Part shown: in pieces, positions 1-9,676 of the stretch
How positions within the stretch are numbered: the first letter of the stretch is position 1
Layout: every line of letters starts with the position of its first letter
NCBI RefSeq assembly: GCF_024363255.1
Contig: NZ_AP026070.1
Coordinates: forward strand, 558,001-622,000
Direction: 5' to 3'
Source: Shewanella sp. NFH-SH190041
GTDB taxonomy: Bacteria > Pseudomonadota > Gammaproteobacteria > Enterobacterales > Shewanellaceae
DNA length: 64,000 nucleotides
Translations under genes and position numbers: made by a program
The notes under the pieces: generated by a model
The model's input: only the letters and a program-made list of their open reading frames with translations
Database searches by the model: none
Told to the model about the DNA's origin: nothing

Positions 1-2025
1 TCAGCTCGGTTATTGGCGGCTTTGCTGAGGCATCAAGGGGTTTGTGCGAGGGATATCAGTGCCATAGAGGTATTGAAAGCTGATTGTGCTCTAATTCCCA
101 ATATTGATAGCGTGGCATCTATGGCCAATATCACCCAGCTGATAGCCCAGTGTGATAGTTGTAGATTAATTATCACCGGGTTTCTGTGCGGGGGGCCGGA
201 TGGGGAAACCGTATTGCTGGGGCGTAATGGCTCTGATTTTAGCGCCAGCCAGATAGCGGCACTGGCGGGTATTCCCCGTTGCACGATTTGGACTGATGTG
301 CCGGGGGTGTTCAATGCTGATCCTAATTTGATTGTTGATGCTGCACTCTTGCCAGTGTTGTCGTTGACAGAGGCCAATAGACTCGCTGGGTTGGGTTCTG
401 CTGTGCTCCATCGGCGAACATTACAGCCGCTGTTTGACACTGAGATGAGTTTAGCTGTGCGCTCCAGTTTTACGCCGGAGGCGGATTTTACCCTGATCAC
501 CCGCCACAGTCACAGTGATGGTCAGGCAGTGATCACGACCTTGCCCAGTGTTTGGTGTTTTACCTTGGCAGATGTTGATGGGGATGTTGAGATTGACGCC
601 CTGCTGGCACAGTTGGCCGACTTGTCACTGACACCATTGGCATGGTGGCAGCATCACAATAGGGTTGAATTAGTGTATCCCCCTGAGCAGGGGCAAGCGC
701 TGCAAGTATTGCTACACAATGACAGCCTGTCGCTACCGCTGCAACGACAACTGGATAAAGAAATGGGGCTGGTGGCTTTGGTGAGTGCTCAAGCCGGGGA
801 TTATCGGCAGCGTTTTAGTCGGTTGTTACAACGGCAAGCTTATAGTTTGTATCAGGATGATGTCAGCTTGGTGACCTTGGTTCCCACGGTGCAGGTTGCG
901 AGGTTAAGTCGCCGATTGCACCGCAGCTGCGCTGCAGCCCTTCATCGTATTGGCTTGGTGTTGTTTGGCCCGGGAAATATTGGCCAAACTTGGTTGGCTC
1001 AGTTTTTTCATCAGCAGAAAGCGTTAGCACAACAATTAGGCGCTGAGCTCACCCTGCATGGTGTGGTGAATTCGCGTCAGGCATTGATTTGTCGTGAAGG
1101 GCTGACAGAGCATAACTGGTCACAGCGTCTGATTGATACTTCACAGGGGTGGCAGTATCCCGCGCTGTTGGATGAACTGAGCCGTTTACCCTGTGATGAA
1201 CTGGTGGCGTTAGATATCAGTGCCAGTGAGTCCTTGAGTGAAGAATATGGGGCCTTTTTTCAGCGCGGCATGCATATGATCAGTGCCAATAAACTCGCTG
1301 GTAGTGCCAGTCAAGCTCAATATCTGCAGTTGCAGCAGGCGCTGGCGGTACGGCATGTGTTATGGCGGCAAAATGCCAGTTGTGGGGCAGCCTTGCCGGT
1401 ACAGGCCGCGCTGCGGGAACTTCGTTTAGTCGGCGATAAGGTTGAGGCGATTTCTGGTATTTTTTCCGGCACATTAAGTTGGCTTTTTAGCCATTATGAT
1501 GGGGCTGTGCCATTTTCCCATTTGTTGCTGGATGCCTTGGCACAAGGGATCACTGAGCCCGATCCTCGGGAAGATTTATCTGGCCGGGATATGCAGCGCA
1601 AGTTATTAATTTTGGCTCGAGAGTTAGGTTTGCCGCTGGCGCTGACGGATATCCAGATGCACAATCCGGTACCTGATACTTTATCCACAGTGCCATTAGC
1701 AACATTTCTGCAGCGGGCTAATGAGTTGGATGCGCCACTGGCTGCAGCACTTGATAAAGCCAGAGAGCAGGGGAACGTATTGCGGTATATCGCACAGCTG
1801 GAGTGGTTAGATGGCCGCTGGCAAGCCGCGGTAGGATTAATGCCTTTACCACCAGATCACCCCTGTGCCACGCTGCTACCCGGTGATAATGCTTTTATTA
1901 TTCGCTCGCGATTGTATCGGGATAATCCGCTGGTGATCCGTGGCCCTGGTGCCGGGCGGGAGGTGACAGCTGCCGCGGTACAATCGGATCTGGTGTATCT
2001 GTGCCGGGAACTGTTACGTAACTAA
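1..2025 (+). CDS. metL: Bifunctional aspartokinase/homoserine dehydrogenase II, 5'-truncated by window edge
   Basis: The frame is open from base 1, so the gene begins upstream; about 674 residues are present against roughly 800 in the family. The first ~130 residues (start of the kinase domain) are missing. Visible are the end of the amino-acid kinase domain (GRNGSDFSASQIAALAG, then WTDVPGVFNADPN), a regulatory middle part, a Rossmann dinucleotide site near window residue 320 (LFGPGNIGQ) and homoserine dehydrogenase signatures (SANKLAG, GIFSGTLSWLF, GITEPDPREDLSGRDMQRK). It catalyses the first and third steps from aspartate to homoserine, for methionine and threonine. metF follows on the same strand; in Shewanella metB usually precedes metL. 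The MetL rather than ThrA assignment leans on the neighbouring metF and its MetJ-like sites. Confidence 0.93.
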   Translation, partial: SARLLAALLRHQGVCARDISAIEVLKADCALIPNIDSVASMANITQLIAQCDSCRLIITGFLCGGPDGETVLLGRNGSDFSASQIAALAGIPRCTIWTDVPGVFNADPNLIVDAALLPVLSLTEANRLAGLGSAVLHRRTLQPLFDTEMSLAVRSSFTPEADFTLITRHSHSDGQAVITTLPSVWCFTLADVDGDVEIDALLAQLADLSLTPLAWWQHHNRVELVYPPEQGQALQVLLHNDSLSLPLQRQLDKEMGLVALVSAQAGDYRQRFSRLLQRQAYSLYQDDVSLVTLVPTVQVARLSRRLHRSCAAALHRIGLVLFGPGNIGQTWLAQFFHQQKALAQQLGAELTLHGVVNSRQALICREGLTEHNWSQRLIDTSQGWQYPALLDELSRLPCDELVALDISASESLSEEYGAFFQRGMHMISANKLAGSASQAQYLQLQQALAVRHVLWRQNASCGAALPVQAALRELRLVGDKVEAISGIFSGTLSWLFSHYDGAVPFSHLLLDALAQGITEPDPREDLSGRDMQRKLLILARELGLPLALTDIQMHNPVPDTLSTVPLATFLQRANELDAPLAAALDKAREQGNVLRYIAQLEWLDGRWQAAVGLMPLPPDHPCATLLPGDNAFIIRSRLYRDNPLVIRGPGAGREVTAAAVQSDLVYLCRELLRN

Positions 2026-2215
2026 TGGCGCTATATTATGCAGCTAGGTATTACAGTTATGTTCTACCTAAAGCTGCTTTTGCGCGCACGTTACCCCATG
2101 CCTTGGCAACATAATGTGTCCCCCTTACCTGTGATCATTATGACCCATTGGATTGCTTCATTTTTTGACTTCCTCTTATAACAGTCCCAGTACTTTATCG
2201 ACTTATTTGATTGCA

Positions 2216-2300
2216 CTATCACTTATCAAAGCCATCACTTATCAAAGCCACCACCTATCAAAGTCACGTCCTTGTAAAGTGCCTCCCTAAAGCTGTTGCC
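2216..2300. repeat. Three 16-bp tandem repeats running into a decayed copy of the interspersed repeat
   Basis: Units 2216-2231, 2232-2247 and 2248-2263 each end in the core TATCAAAG and differ at a few positions. The last unit continues into sequence (about 2249-2300) that matches the right part of the intact repeats at 39522 and 43065: ACCTATCAAAG, a CCTTGTA block and a C-rich/CTAAA block in the same order and spacing. I read this as a fossil fragment of that family, with the tandem units arising by slippage of its CTATCAAAG segment. No terminal inverted repeat was found around it. Confidence 0.5.
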
Positions 2301-2380
2301 CAAATAAGCAAGGTTTAGCGCTGCGGTTGCGCTGATAACGTCTGCTATTAGGCCATGGTGCAGGGTGAAATATTTACCGC

Positions 2381-2448
2381 TTGACTTCACATCTTATTAA
2401 CCTAGTATGGATGTTTAGATGGCTAAACGTCTTTATGGTTGAACGTCT
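2381..2448 (+). promoter_or_regulatory. metF promoter with five tandem MetJ-like boxes
   Basis: A -35 (TTGACT, 2381-2386) and a -10 (TAGTAT, 2403-2408) are separated by 16 bp. Directly after the -10 lie contiguous 8-bp units resembling the MetJ consensus AGACGTCT: 2409-2416 (5/8), AGATGGCT 2417-2424 (6/8), AAACGTCT 2425-2432 (7/8), TTATGGTT 2433-2440 (weak, 3/8) and GAACGTCT 2441-2448 (6/8). MetJ binds such head-to-tail arrays cooperatively with S-adenosylmethionine. The array would cover the transcription start, so repression of metF when methionine is plentiful is the natural reading. The 5' leader would be about 240 nt. Confidence 0.75.
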
Positions 2449-2594
2449 TTTTTGTCGCGAATATCTATTATGGCTGCCGTTGTGATATAGCTGGTTTTAT
2501 CAGTTGATACGTCTATGCGAGTTGATGAATAAGGCGTTTGTTATGGCCAGAGAGTACGGCAGTGTTTGAGTACAAGTATCTGGGCTTGGGATAG

Positions 2595-3551
<957 letters not shown>

Positions 3552-3768
3552 TCTCAGTTCATCTTATTGTCTTTATTTTTTGCGGTGTTATTAGCGCGAA
3601 TATCAACATAAACATGTGCTTGCCTGCTTTTGTGGCTTTTATAGCGGGTTTAAATGTCAATTAAAGGTTAAAATGACTTAATTTTGCGTTACTATTGACT
3701 GAATATGCTGGTCGCTGTGGTTGCGGTTGGGTAGACTGACTGACATGTCTGCTGACAAAGGCAAGAAT

Positions 3769-4341
3769 ATGAACTCGCTAGACCAATTGATGTTAAAAAC
3801 CTGCCAAACCAGTAAAAACTGGGGCTATATCACTTTACTGCTTGGTGTATTGGCCATCGCATTACCCATGGTGATTGGTTTGGCTGTGACCTTACTTTTT
3901 GCGTTGGCACTGATTTCAATGGGTGTTATTCAATTGTTAGCAGCTTGGCCCGGGGAGATCCGGCGGATGAATTTCCGTTTTGTCTGGGCCATTCTGACTT
4001 TGGTTGCCGGTATGTATATGGTGATTACCCCTAAAGTTGGGCTGGCAACGTTAACACTGTTTATTGGCAGTTATTTTTTGGTCGATGGGATCGCCAATAT
4101 TGCCGCAGCGTTGCAACAGCAACATGCGCATGGGCGCTGGGCTATCGCTTTGGGCGGCTTGTCTTCTTTAGTGATGGCACTCGTGATTGTCTGGCTATGG
4201 CCTCAATCTTCAGAATTTGTTATCGGCATTTTGATTGGGCTGAAGTTGTTAGTGCTAGGTGTGACACTACTGACCGTTGGTCGACGGGTTGCACAGGCTG
4301 TGCAGAGTGGTCAGGCCGGTGAGAAACAGATTAATCCCTAA
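3769..4341 (+). CDS. HdeD/DUF308 family inner-membrane protein
   Basis: A 190-residue very hydrophobic protein with about six membrane segments arranged as three hairpins, the pattern of the HdeD/DUF308 family (short repeats of the type TLLFALALISMGVIQLLAAW and LTLFIGSYFLVDGIANIAAA). HdeD is tied to acid resistance in E. coli, but the role of most members is unknown. The ATG at 3769 is preferred because AAAGG lies 7 nt upstream; in-frame starts at 3721 and 3745 have weaker sites. It sits alone between metF and a transporter gene. Three direct copies of ATAAGGT follow the stop codon (4343-4363). Confidence 0.75.
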   Translation: MNSLDQLMLKTCQTSKNWGYITLLLGVLAIALPMVIGLAVTLLFALALISMGVIQLLAAWPGEIRRMNFRFVWAILTLVAGMYMVITPKVGLATLTLFIGSYFLVDGIANIAAALQQQHAHGRWAIALGGLSSLVMALVIVWLWPQSSEFVIGILIGLKLLVLGVTLLTVGRRVAQAVQSGQAGEKQINP

Positions 4342-4342
4342 T

Positions 4343-4363
4343 ATAAGGTATAAGGTATAAGGT
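4343..4363. repeat. Three tandem copies of a 7-bp unit
   Basis: ATAAGGT is repeated three times without change directly after the stop codon of the HdeD-like gene, and a T-run follows. It looks like a slippage-prone microsatellite; no function is visible. Confidence 0.7.
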
Positions 4364-4588
4364 AATTTTTTACTGATTGTGTATTAGGTTTTTACCTTTA
4401 GATGCTCAATGGCACGACGATTTCGGGATATCTAAAGCAGGATATGAAGCTCAGGATGATAGCCGTTTGGCGAACTGTTCTGGGCTTTTTGTTTGTCCGA
4501 TATTTTATCGATGAGAATATTGGACCCCCTTGGGATGGGGAGGATGGAATGCCTAGCATTGACGCTGGCACAAAAGGATAGGGGAGAG

Positions 4589-4619
4589 CCTTTCGGGCAT
4601 TTTTGTTCTGCCAGAAAGG
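4589..4619 (+). promoter_or_regulatory. Hairpin sequestering the Shine-Dalgarno of the ArcD-type antiporter
   Basis: CCTTTC (4589-4594) pairs with GAAAGG (4614-4619), and GGCA (4596-4599) pairs with TGCC (4609-4612), with one G/A mismatch between the two blocks and a 9-nt loop. The 3' arm is the Shine-Dalgarno itself (GAAAGGA), 4 nt before the ATG at 4624. In RNA this would hide the ribosome site. Whether temperature, a protein or ribosome traffic opens it cannot be told. Confidence 0.5.
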
Positions 4620-4623
4620 ATAA

Positions 4624-6075
4624 ATGTTAGCTGATATCCGACAGTGGTTGGATCAACTTTTGAACAATACCGTGAACAATATTTCTGATAACAAACTTGG
4701 ACTTGGCGCATTGTGCGCCCTGGTAATCGGCTCAATTATTGGTGCCGGTGTTTTCAGTTTGCCGCAAAACATGGCTGCAGTTGCCAGCCCCTTGGCCGTG
4801 ATGATTGGTTGGGGGATTACAGGTACCGGCATGATTTTTCTGGCGTTAACTTTCCAGCGATTATGCTTGGATAAACCGGAAATCAATACGGGTGTATTTG
4901 GATACGCCAAGGCCGGATTTGGTGATTTGATTGGGTTTTTCTCCGCTTGGGGATACTGGCTCAGTGCTGTACTGGCAAATGTTTCCTATTTGGTGATTAT
5001 TTTCAGTACCTTGGGGTTGTTTTTTGATACCCCACAGCATGTGGTATTTGGTGAGGGGAATACCCTGATATCGGCAATATTGGCATCCTGCTTTGTGTGG
5101 ATGATCCATTTCCTGCTATTGCGTGGGGTGCAGACTGCGGCGGTTATCAATGCCGTCACGACAGTGGCCAAACTGATCCCGCTATTGCTGTTTATTGTGA
5201 TTGTGGCGTTCTCCTTTAAATTGAGCACTTTTACTTGGGATTTTTCCGGTCTTAAGTCGATGCCAGACAAATCATTAATGTCTCAGATTAAAGATACCAT
5301 GCTGTTTACTGTGTGGGTCTTTATCGGTGTGGAAGGGGCTGTGGTGGTATCTAGCCGGGCCCGTAACCGCAAAGATGTTGGCCGGGCGACAATACTTGGG
5401 TTGTTAACCACGCTATTTATTTATGTCATGGTCAGTTTGTTGTCCATGGGCGTGATTAAAACCCCTGAATTGGCAGCCATGCAAAACCCATCGGCAGCGC
5501 AGGTATTACAAGTGGTCATTGGTCCTGTGGGGTTGTGGATTATTGGTCTTGGTCTGATTATCTCTGTGTGCGGCGCTTATCTGAGCTGGACTTTATTGGC
5601 CAATGAATCCCCTTATATTGGCGCGAAAGAAAAGATGTTCCCCAGTGTTTTTGGTAAAACCAATGCGAAAGGGACGCCGAAAAATATCCTGTTGGTGTCC
5701 AATGCTGTTGTGCAGTTGGTGCTTGTGTGGGTCACTATCGCGGGGGGGACATATGACTCATTGCTGAATGTAGCTTCAGAAATGATTTTGGTGCCTTACC
5801 TGTTTGTTGCTGCATATGCATTGAAATCTGGTCTGCAGGATGGTTGCCGTAAACGGGCATTTGTTGGCGGGATGGCTACCTTGTATGGCGTGTGGCTATT
5901 GTATGCTGCCGGACTACATCATCTGCTGCTGACCAGCTTACTGTATATGCCTGGCGTGGTATTTTACATCATGGCTAAGCGGGAATACGGCGAAAACTGG
6001 TTTGCTGGCAATAACCGCTGGGTGATCTTGGGGCTGATGGCAGTATCTATTGGCGCTGCCTTAGTGATTTTATAA
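4624..6075 (+). CDS. Basic amino acid antiporter, ArcD/YdgI type (APC superfamily)
   Basis: A 483-residue inner-membrane carrier with about twelve membrane segments. The N-terminal LGLGALCALVIGSIIGAGVF is the classic APC TM1 motif with the GSIIGAG unwinding loop. The overall pattern (TMLFTVWVFIGVEGAVVVSSRA, WTLLANESPY) is that of arginine/ornithine antiporters and of E. coli YdgI. It probably exchanges arginine or lysine for ornithine or a polyamine; the substrate is not certain, and no arcA/arcB/arcC genes are nearby to support an arginine deiminase role. The start lies 4 nt after an AGAAAGGA site that is buried in a hairpin. It appears monocistronic. Confidence 0.8.
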   Translation: MLADIRQWLDQLLNNTVNNISDNKLGLGALCALVIGSIIGAGVFSLPQNMAAVASPLAVMIGWGITGTGMIFLALTFQRLCLDKPEINTGVFGYAKAGFGDLIGFFSAWGYWLSAVLANVSYLVIIFSTLGLFFDTPQHVVFGEGNTLISAILASCFVWMIHFLLLRGVQTAAVINAVTTVAKLIPLLLFIVIVAFSFKLSTFTWDFSGLKSMPDKSLMSQIKDTMLFTVWVFIGVEGAVVVSSRARNRKDVGRATILGLLTTLFIYVMVSLLSMGVIKTPELAAMQNPSAAQVLQVVIGPVGLWIIGLGLIISVCGAYLSWTLLANESPYIGAKEKMFPSVFGKTNAKGTPKNILLVSNAVVQLVLVWVTIAGGTYDSLLNVASEMILVPYLFVAAYALKSGLQDGCRKRAFVGGMATLYGVWLLYAAGLHHLLLTSLLYMPGVVFYIMAKREYGENWFAGNNRWVILGLMAVSIGAALVIL

Positions 6076-6163
6076 TTCTGCTTCACCTTTCACGTCTCTG
6101 AACTAAAACCGGCGTATAGTCTAAGTTATTAAATATATTGAGTTTGATAACGGGAGGGACTGT

Positions 6164-6793
6164 ATGCCGGTGATTCAACATTCCGGTGCTCAACTGCGTC
6201 ATATTCATGGTGTGATCTTTGATCTTGACGGTACTTTAGCGACATCTAATCCTGATTTTACTGCGCTGCGTTCAGAGCTAAATATTCCCTATGGGACAGA
6301 TATTCTCAGCCATCTGGATGCAATTGCCTGTGATAAACAGCGGCAATGGGCTCATGGTGTGGTTGGACGTTATGAAATGCAAAGCGCTGCGGCTGCGGAT
6401 TGGATTCCTGGCGCTAGCGAATTAGTCGATTATCTCTCTGGGCAGCATCTGCCTATGGCAATTTTAACCCGTAATATTCGTCAGGCTGCGGCGATCACGC
6501 TTTCCCGGTTAAAATGCCCGATCAATTTATTACTCACCCGTGAAGATGCCTTACCAAAGCCTTCTGCTGATGGTATTTTTCAAATTTGTCGTCAATGGCA
6601 AATACCGCCACATAATATTCTCTATGTGGGGGATTACCAGTATGACTTACAGGCTGCCCATGATGCTGGGGCTATGAGTTTACTCTTTTGTCCAGAAATG
6701 CCTTGGCCTGAATATGCAGAGCTAGCCGATTGGGTGACGGATGATTATTTAGATTTTATCGCGCTGCTGCGTTGTGTACGGCAAGGTGCATAA
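6164..6793 (+). CDS. HAD-family phosphatase (subfamily IA)
   Basis: A 209-residue haloacid-dehalogenase-type hydrolase. Motif I is FDLDGT (nucleophile Asp20, acid Asp22), motif II is the Thr in ILTRN, motif III the Lys in LPKPSADG, and motif IV is VGDYQYDLQAA. An alpha-helical cap lies between motifs I and II, as in phosphoglycolate phosphatase-like enzymes. It most likely dephosphorylates a small metabolite; the substrate cannot be read from sequence. The ATG has GGGAGGG upstream. A copy of the interspersed repeat lies 110 bp downstream. Confidence 0.82.
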   Translation: MPVIQHSGAQLRHIHGVIFDLDGTLATSNPDFTALRSELNIPYGTDILSHLDAIACDKQRQWAHGVVGRYEMQSAAAADWIPGASELVDYLSGQHLPMAILTRNIRQAAAITLSRLKCPINLLLTREDALPKPSADGIFQICRQWQIPPHNILYVGDYQYDLQAAHDAGAMSLLFCPEMPWPEYAELADWVTDDYLDFIALLRCVRQGA

Positions 6794-6902
6794 TCCTTCT
6801 AGCAATAGTGCATCTGCTGATGAGTGATTGTGGTGAGGATACTGCGATTGATGCTGATTTTCTGAGTCTGGTTCTGAGAGAAAATATTCAATCTAGCGGT
6901 AG

Positions 6903-7170
6903 CTAGGGTCTGTTGACCTTTTATGTTTGCTTTTGCAGCGATTTGAAGATGCTTTATACAAGGCTGAGGCTTTGATAGGTTTGCGCTACCTGATAAGCCG
7001 ATAACGCAGTAGAAAGGAGCCTCAAACGCTGCCCGAAGGGTTCGGCTAAAAGCGTTTTACTCTTTGTTGAGTGGCTTTTGCTTAGAATAACTAGGCCGCA
7101 ACCCACTCGCCGCGATTAACACGCTTTTCTCTCGAACAAAATTTAACCACCAAAAGTCAGTAGACCCTAG
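6903..7170 (-). repeat. MITE-like interspersed repeat, copy 1 (inverted orientation)
   Basis: A 268-bp element. Its left end CTAGGGTCTGTTGAC and the reverse complement of its right end (CTAGGGTCTACTGAC) form a near-perfect terminal inverted repeat, with CTAG at the outer edge on both sides. The interior is the reverse complement of the copies at 39522 and 43065. A 2-bp deletion relative to those copies breaks the short open frame they share. The nested hairpin is kept: inner stem GAGTGG/CCACTC. It lies between the HAD gene and the terminator of the RNA helicase gene. Confidence 0.85.
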
Positions 7171-7182
7171 TTTTTGTGTATT

Positions 7183-7207
7183 AAAAAGGCGCCTTAGGCG
7201 CCTTTTT
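7183..7207 (-). terminator. Bidirectional intrinsic terminator after the RNA helicase gene
   Basis: AAAAAGGCGCC, loop TTA, GGCGCCTTTTT: a perfect 11-bp stem with A/T runs on both flanks. It sits 43 bp past the helicase stop codon and may also stop transcription arriving from the HAD gene. Confidence 0.85.
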
Positions 7208-7249
7208 AGTGTCAATACTGCTTGAACAGTCGATGACTTAGCTCAATGA

Positions 7250-9154
7250 TCAGTCGCGATCACGTTGCTGACCACCCTTACGGTGTGGCTTTTTGTTGTA
7301 ATCACCTTGACCTTGACCTTGACCGCGACGATCGCCTTGTGGACGACGGTCACCTTGAGGGCGGCGGTCACCTTGAGGGCGGCGATCACCTTGAGAACGA
7401 CGGTCACCTTGAGGACGGCGACGACGTGGTGCACTGTGGCCGCGATCTTCAAAGACCATGTTTTCAGTCACTTCACGGATGTTCAGTGGACGACCGCATA
7501 CGCGTACCTTCGTCAGGTGCTGCAGAACTTCTTTTGGCATTCCGTCAGGCAGATCAACTGTAGTAACAGAGTCAAACAGTTGGATTTGACCGATATAACG
7601 GCTGTCGATATTGGCTTCATTGGCAATAGCACCAACGATATTGCCGACACCGACACCACTTTCACGGCCTACCTCGATCACATAACGGCACATCTTCATG
7701 TCTGGGTTATCTTTCAGTGGCTCAGCACTGCCCAGCATTTCTGCGGTTGGACGAGGACGACGCTCACGACCTTCACGGTTACCGCGTTCTTCGCGACTAC
7801 CACGTTCTTCGCGATTATCACGCTGACGCTCTTGCATTGGTGGCAATTGCAAAGGACGTTCTTTCTGTACTTGATACAGCAGCGCAGCAGCTAGAGCATC
7901 AGTGCTGACTTCCAGTTGCTGACACAGTTGTGCAACGGCTGCTTGCATAAAGTCCAGAGACTCGGTATTGATGATTTCAGCTACCTGCTCACCTAAGCGA
8001 GACAGACGACGTTCAGCTACGGTTTCAGGGCTTGGTACCTTCATTGGTGAGATACGGCTGTTAGTTGCACGCTCGATGGTGCGCAGCATACGCATTTCAC
8101 GGTTAGTCACAAACAGAATTGCCATACCGGTACGACCAGCACGACCAGTACGACCGATACGGTGAACGTAAGCTTCAGTGTCGTATGGAATGTCGTAGTT
8201 AACTACGTGACCGATACGCTCAACGTCTAGACCACGAGCCGCAACGTCAGTGGCAATCAGAATATCTAGCTTACCATTTTTCAGCTGATCAACCGCACGT
8301 TCACGCGCCTGCTGGTTCATATCACCGTGTAGTGGCGATGCTGCGTAACCCCGGGCTTCCAGCTTCTCAGCCAGTTCCACACAAGAATTACGAGTACGAA
8401 CGAAGATGATAATACCTTCGGTGTTTTCCACTTCCAGCACGCGAACCAGAGCTTCCAGTTTGTTGTGCTGAGAGACTTGCACGAAACACTGTTCGATAGA
8501 GTCAACTGTAGTGTGGCTGGCTGCAATGCTGATTTGCGCAGGATTGGTTAAATGCTTGCTAGCAACACGCTTGATCTGCTCTGGCATGGTGGCAGAGAAC
8601 AGTGCCAATTGACGTTGTTCTGGGGTGTGCTCCAGGATCCATTCGATATCGTCGATGAAGCCCATTTTCAGCATTTCATCTGCTTCGTCCAATACTAGGG
8701 CGCGCAGGGTGTCCAGTTTCAGGGTGCCACGACGCATGTGGTCCATAACACGGCCTGGTGTACCCACCACAACCTGAGGACCGCGGCGCAGTGCCTGCAG
8801 CTGTTGGTACATGCTTTGTCCGCCGTAAATTGGCAGTACATGGAAGCCTTTCATAAATTTGGCGTAGCTGCTGAATGCTTCGGCAACCTGAACAGCCAAT
8901 TCGCGGGTAGGAGCCAATACCAAGATCTGAGGGGCATTCAGAGTATGGTCGATGGCATTAAGCAGTGGCAGCGCAAATGCGCCGGTTTTCCCGGTACCTG
9001 TCTGCGCTTGACCGAGAATGTCGCGGCCTTCCATCAGCGGATCGATACTGGCTGCCTGGATAGGGGTTGGTTTCTCGTAGCCTAGCTCGTCAAGAGCGCG
9101 CAACAGAGGCTCGGAAAGGCCGAGCTCGCGGAAAGTTTTTTCACTGGATGACAT
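7250..9154 (-). CDS. deaD: DEAD-box ATP-dependent RNA helicase (CsdA/DeaD)
   Basis: A 634-residue RNA helicase that unwinds structured RNA in ribosome assembly and mRNA decay, especially in the cold. Seen in order: Q motif (KPTPIQ), Walker A AQTGTGKT (residues 50-57), TPGRVMDH, LDEADEML, SAT in LFSATMP, ATDVAARGLDV and HRIGRTGRAGRTG. A DeaD-type RNA-binding domain follows (VGNIVGAIANEA), and the tail is highly basic. That tail contains five six-residue repeats of the RPQGDR type encoded by 18-bp DNA repeats. The long C-terminus after the helicase core separates it from RhlB, SrmB and RhlE. A -10/-35 pair sits about 100 bp upstream. Confidence 0.94.
   Translation of the reverse strand: MSSSEKTFRELGLSEPLLRALDELGYEKPTPIQAASIDPLMEGRDILGQAQTGTGKTGAFALPLLNAIDHTLNAPQILVLAPTRELAVQVAEAFSSYAKFMKGFHVLPIYGGQSMYQQLQALRRGPQVVVGTPGRVMDHMRRGTLKLDTLRALVLDEADEMLKMGFIDDIEWILEHTPEQRQLALFSATMPEQIKRVASKHLTNPAQISIAASHTTVDSIEQCFVQVSQHNKLEALVRVLEVENTEGIIIFVRTRNSCVELAEKLEARGYAASPLHGDMNQQARERAVDQLKNGKLDILIATDVAARGLDVERIGHVVNYDIPYDTEAYVHRIGRTGRAGRTGMAILFVTNREMRMLRTIERATNSRISPMKVPSPETVAERRLSRLGEQVAEIINTESLDFMQAAVAQLCQQLEVSTDALAAALLYQVQKERPLQLPPMQERQRDNREERGSREERGNREGRERRPRPTAEMLGSAEPLKDNPDMKMCRYVIEVGRESGVGVGNIVGAIANEANIDSRYIGQIQLFDSVTTVDLPDGMPKEVLQHLTKVRVCGRPLNIREVTENMVFEDRGHSAPRRRRPQGDRRSQGDRRPQGDRRPQGDRRPQGDRRGQGQGQGDYNKKPHRKGGQQRDRD
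7326..7415. repeat. Five 18-bp tandem repeats within deaD
   Basis: Units start at 7326, 7344, 7362, 7380 and 7398; the shared core is TCACCTTGAG (TCGCCTTGTG in the first). They encode an Arg-Pro/Ser-Gln-Gly-Asp-Arg repeat in the basic C-terminal tail. The 18-bp period keeps frame, so copy number could vary between strains without breaking the gene. Confidence 0.85.
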
Positions 9155-9250
9155 GGGTTGTAGCCTTGTGGCGTGTTATTGCAACACGTTAGAGTTGTTT
9201 CATAGACAGAAAATCAACCCCGTGTCGATTTCCCGCACCGAAAACGGTAG

Positions 9251-9280
9251 ATTATAACAGCACAAAACCCTCTGCGACAA
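9251..9280 (-). promoter_or_regulatory. Probable deaD promoter
   Basis: Read on the minus strand, a perfect TATAAT (9256-9251) lies 18 bp after TTGTCG (9280-9275). The start would be near 9244, giving a leader of about 90 nt, much shorter than the long leader known for E. coli csdA. The rest of the gap to purD (9281-9596) shows no convincing gene. Confidence 0.55.
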
Positions 9281-9596
9281 TGATTAAATGGCAGACTTTG
9301 CAATATTGGTAGTGTTTTAGTGAAATTCCCGTAAAGAAATCAGCACTTTTTTACATTTGCGTGGCTTTGTGATTTGGCTGTTTATCCTTTTGAAAATATT
9401 GGGTTTTATTTTATTGTTGGTTTGCGCTGTTATCAGCACATGACCAAGGCTACCGCCTGATAATACTGTGTGATGACGCACTTGCCAAGCAGGGATTTTT
9501 TTTGCTGTTTTTATCATCAATTCAGCTGTTTGCTGAAATATTGAGAACAGTCTCACTAGCAGTTATATGACTCAGTACTCACAGGGATTAAACGGC

Positions 9597-9619
9597 GTGA
9601 ATAACAGGCCGTTATTCAC
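9597..9619 (-). terminator. Inverted repeat after purD, possible terminator
   Basis: GTGAATAAC, loop AGGCC, GTTATTCAC: a perfect 9-bp stem about 60 bp past the purD stop. The T-run after it is poor, so termination strength is doubtful. Confidence 0.45.
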
Positions 9620-9676
9620 CGACCCGTTATTCATATTGCTGTTTCTTTGCCCGATGTGATTGGGGCAATATTGTGA

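Noticed and set aside
2216..2263. CRISPR-like array
   Set aside because: The 16-bp units are directly adjacent with no spacers; simple tandem duplication.
7265..7894. 209-codon Thr-rich frame antisense to deaD
   Set aside because: It is produced by the repetitive DNA of the helicase tail read on the other strand.
9317..9556. 79-codon minus-strand frame between the helicase and purD genes
   Set aside because: No ribosome site, low-complexity basic translation, no recognisable motif; it overlaps the expected upstream region of deaD.
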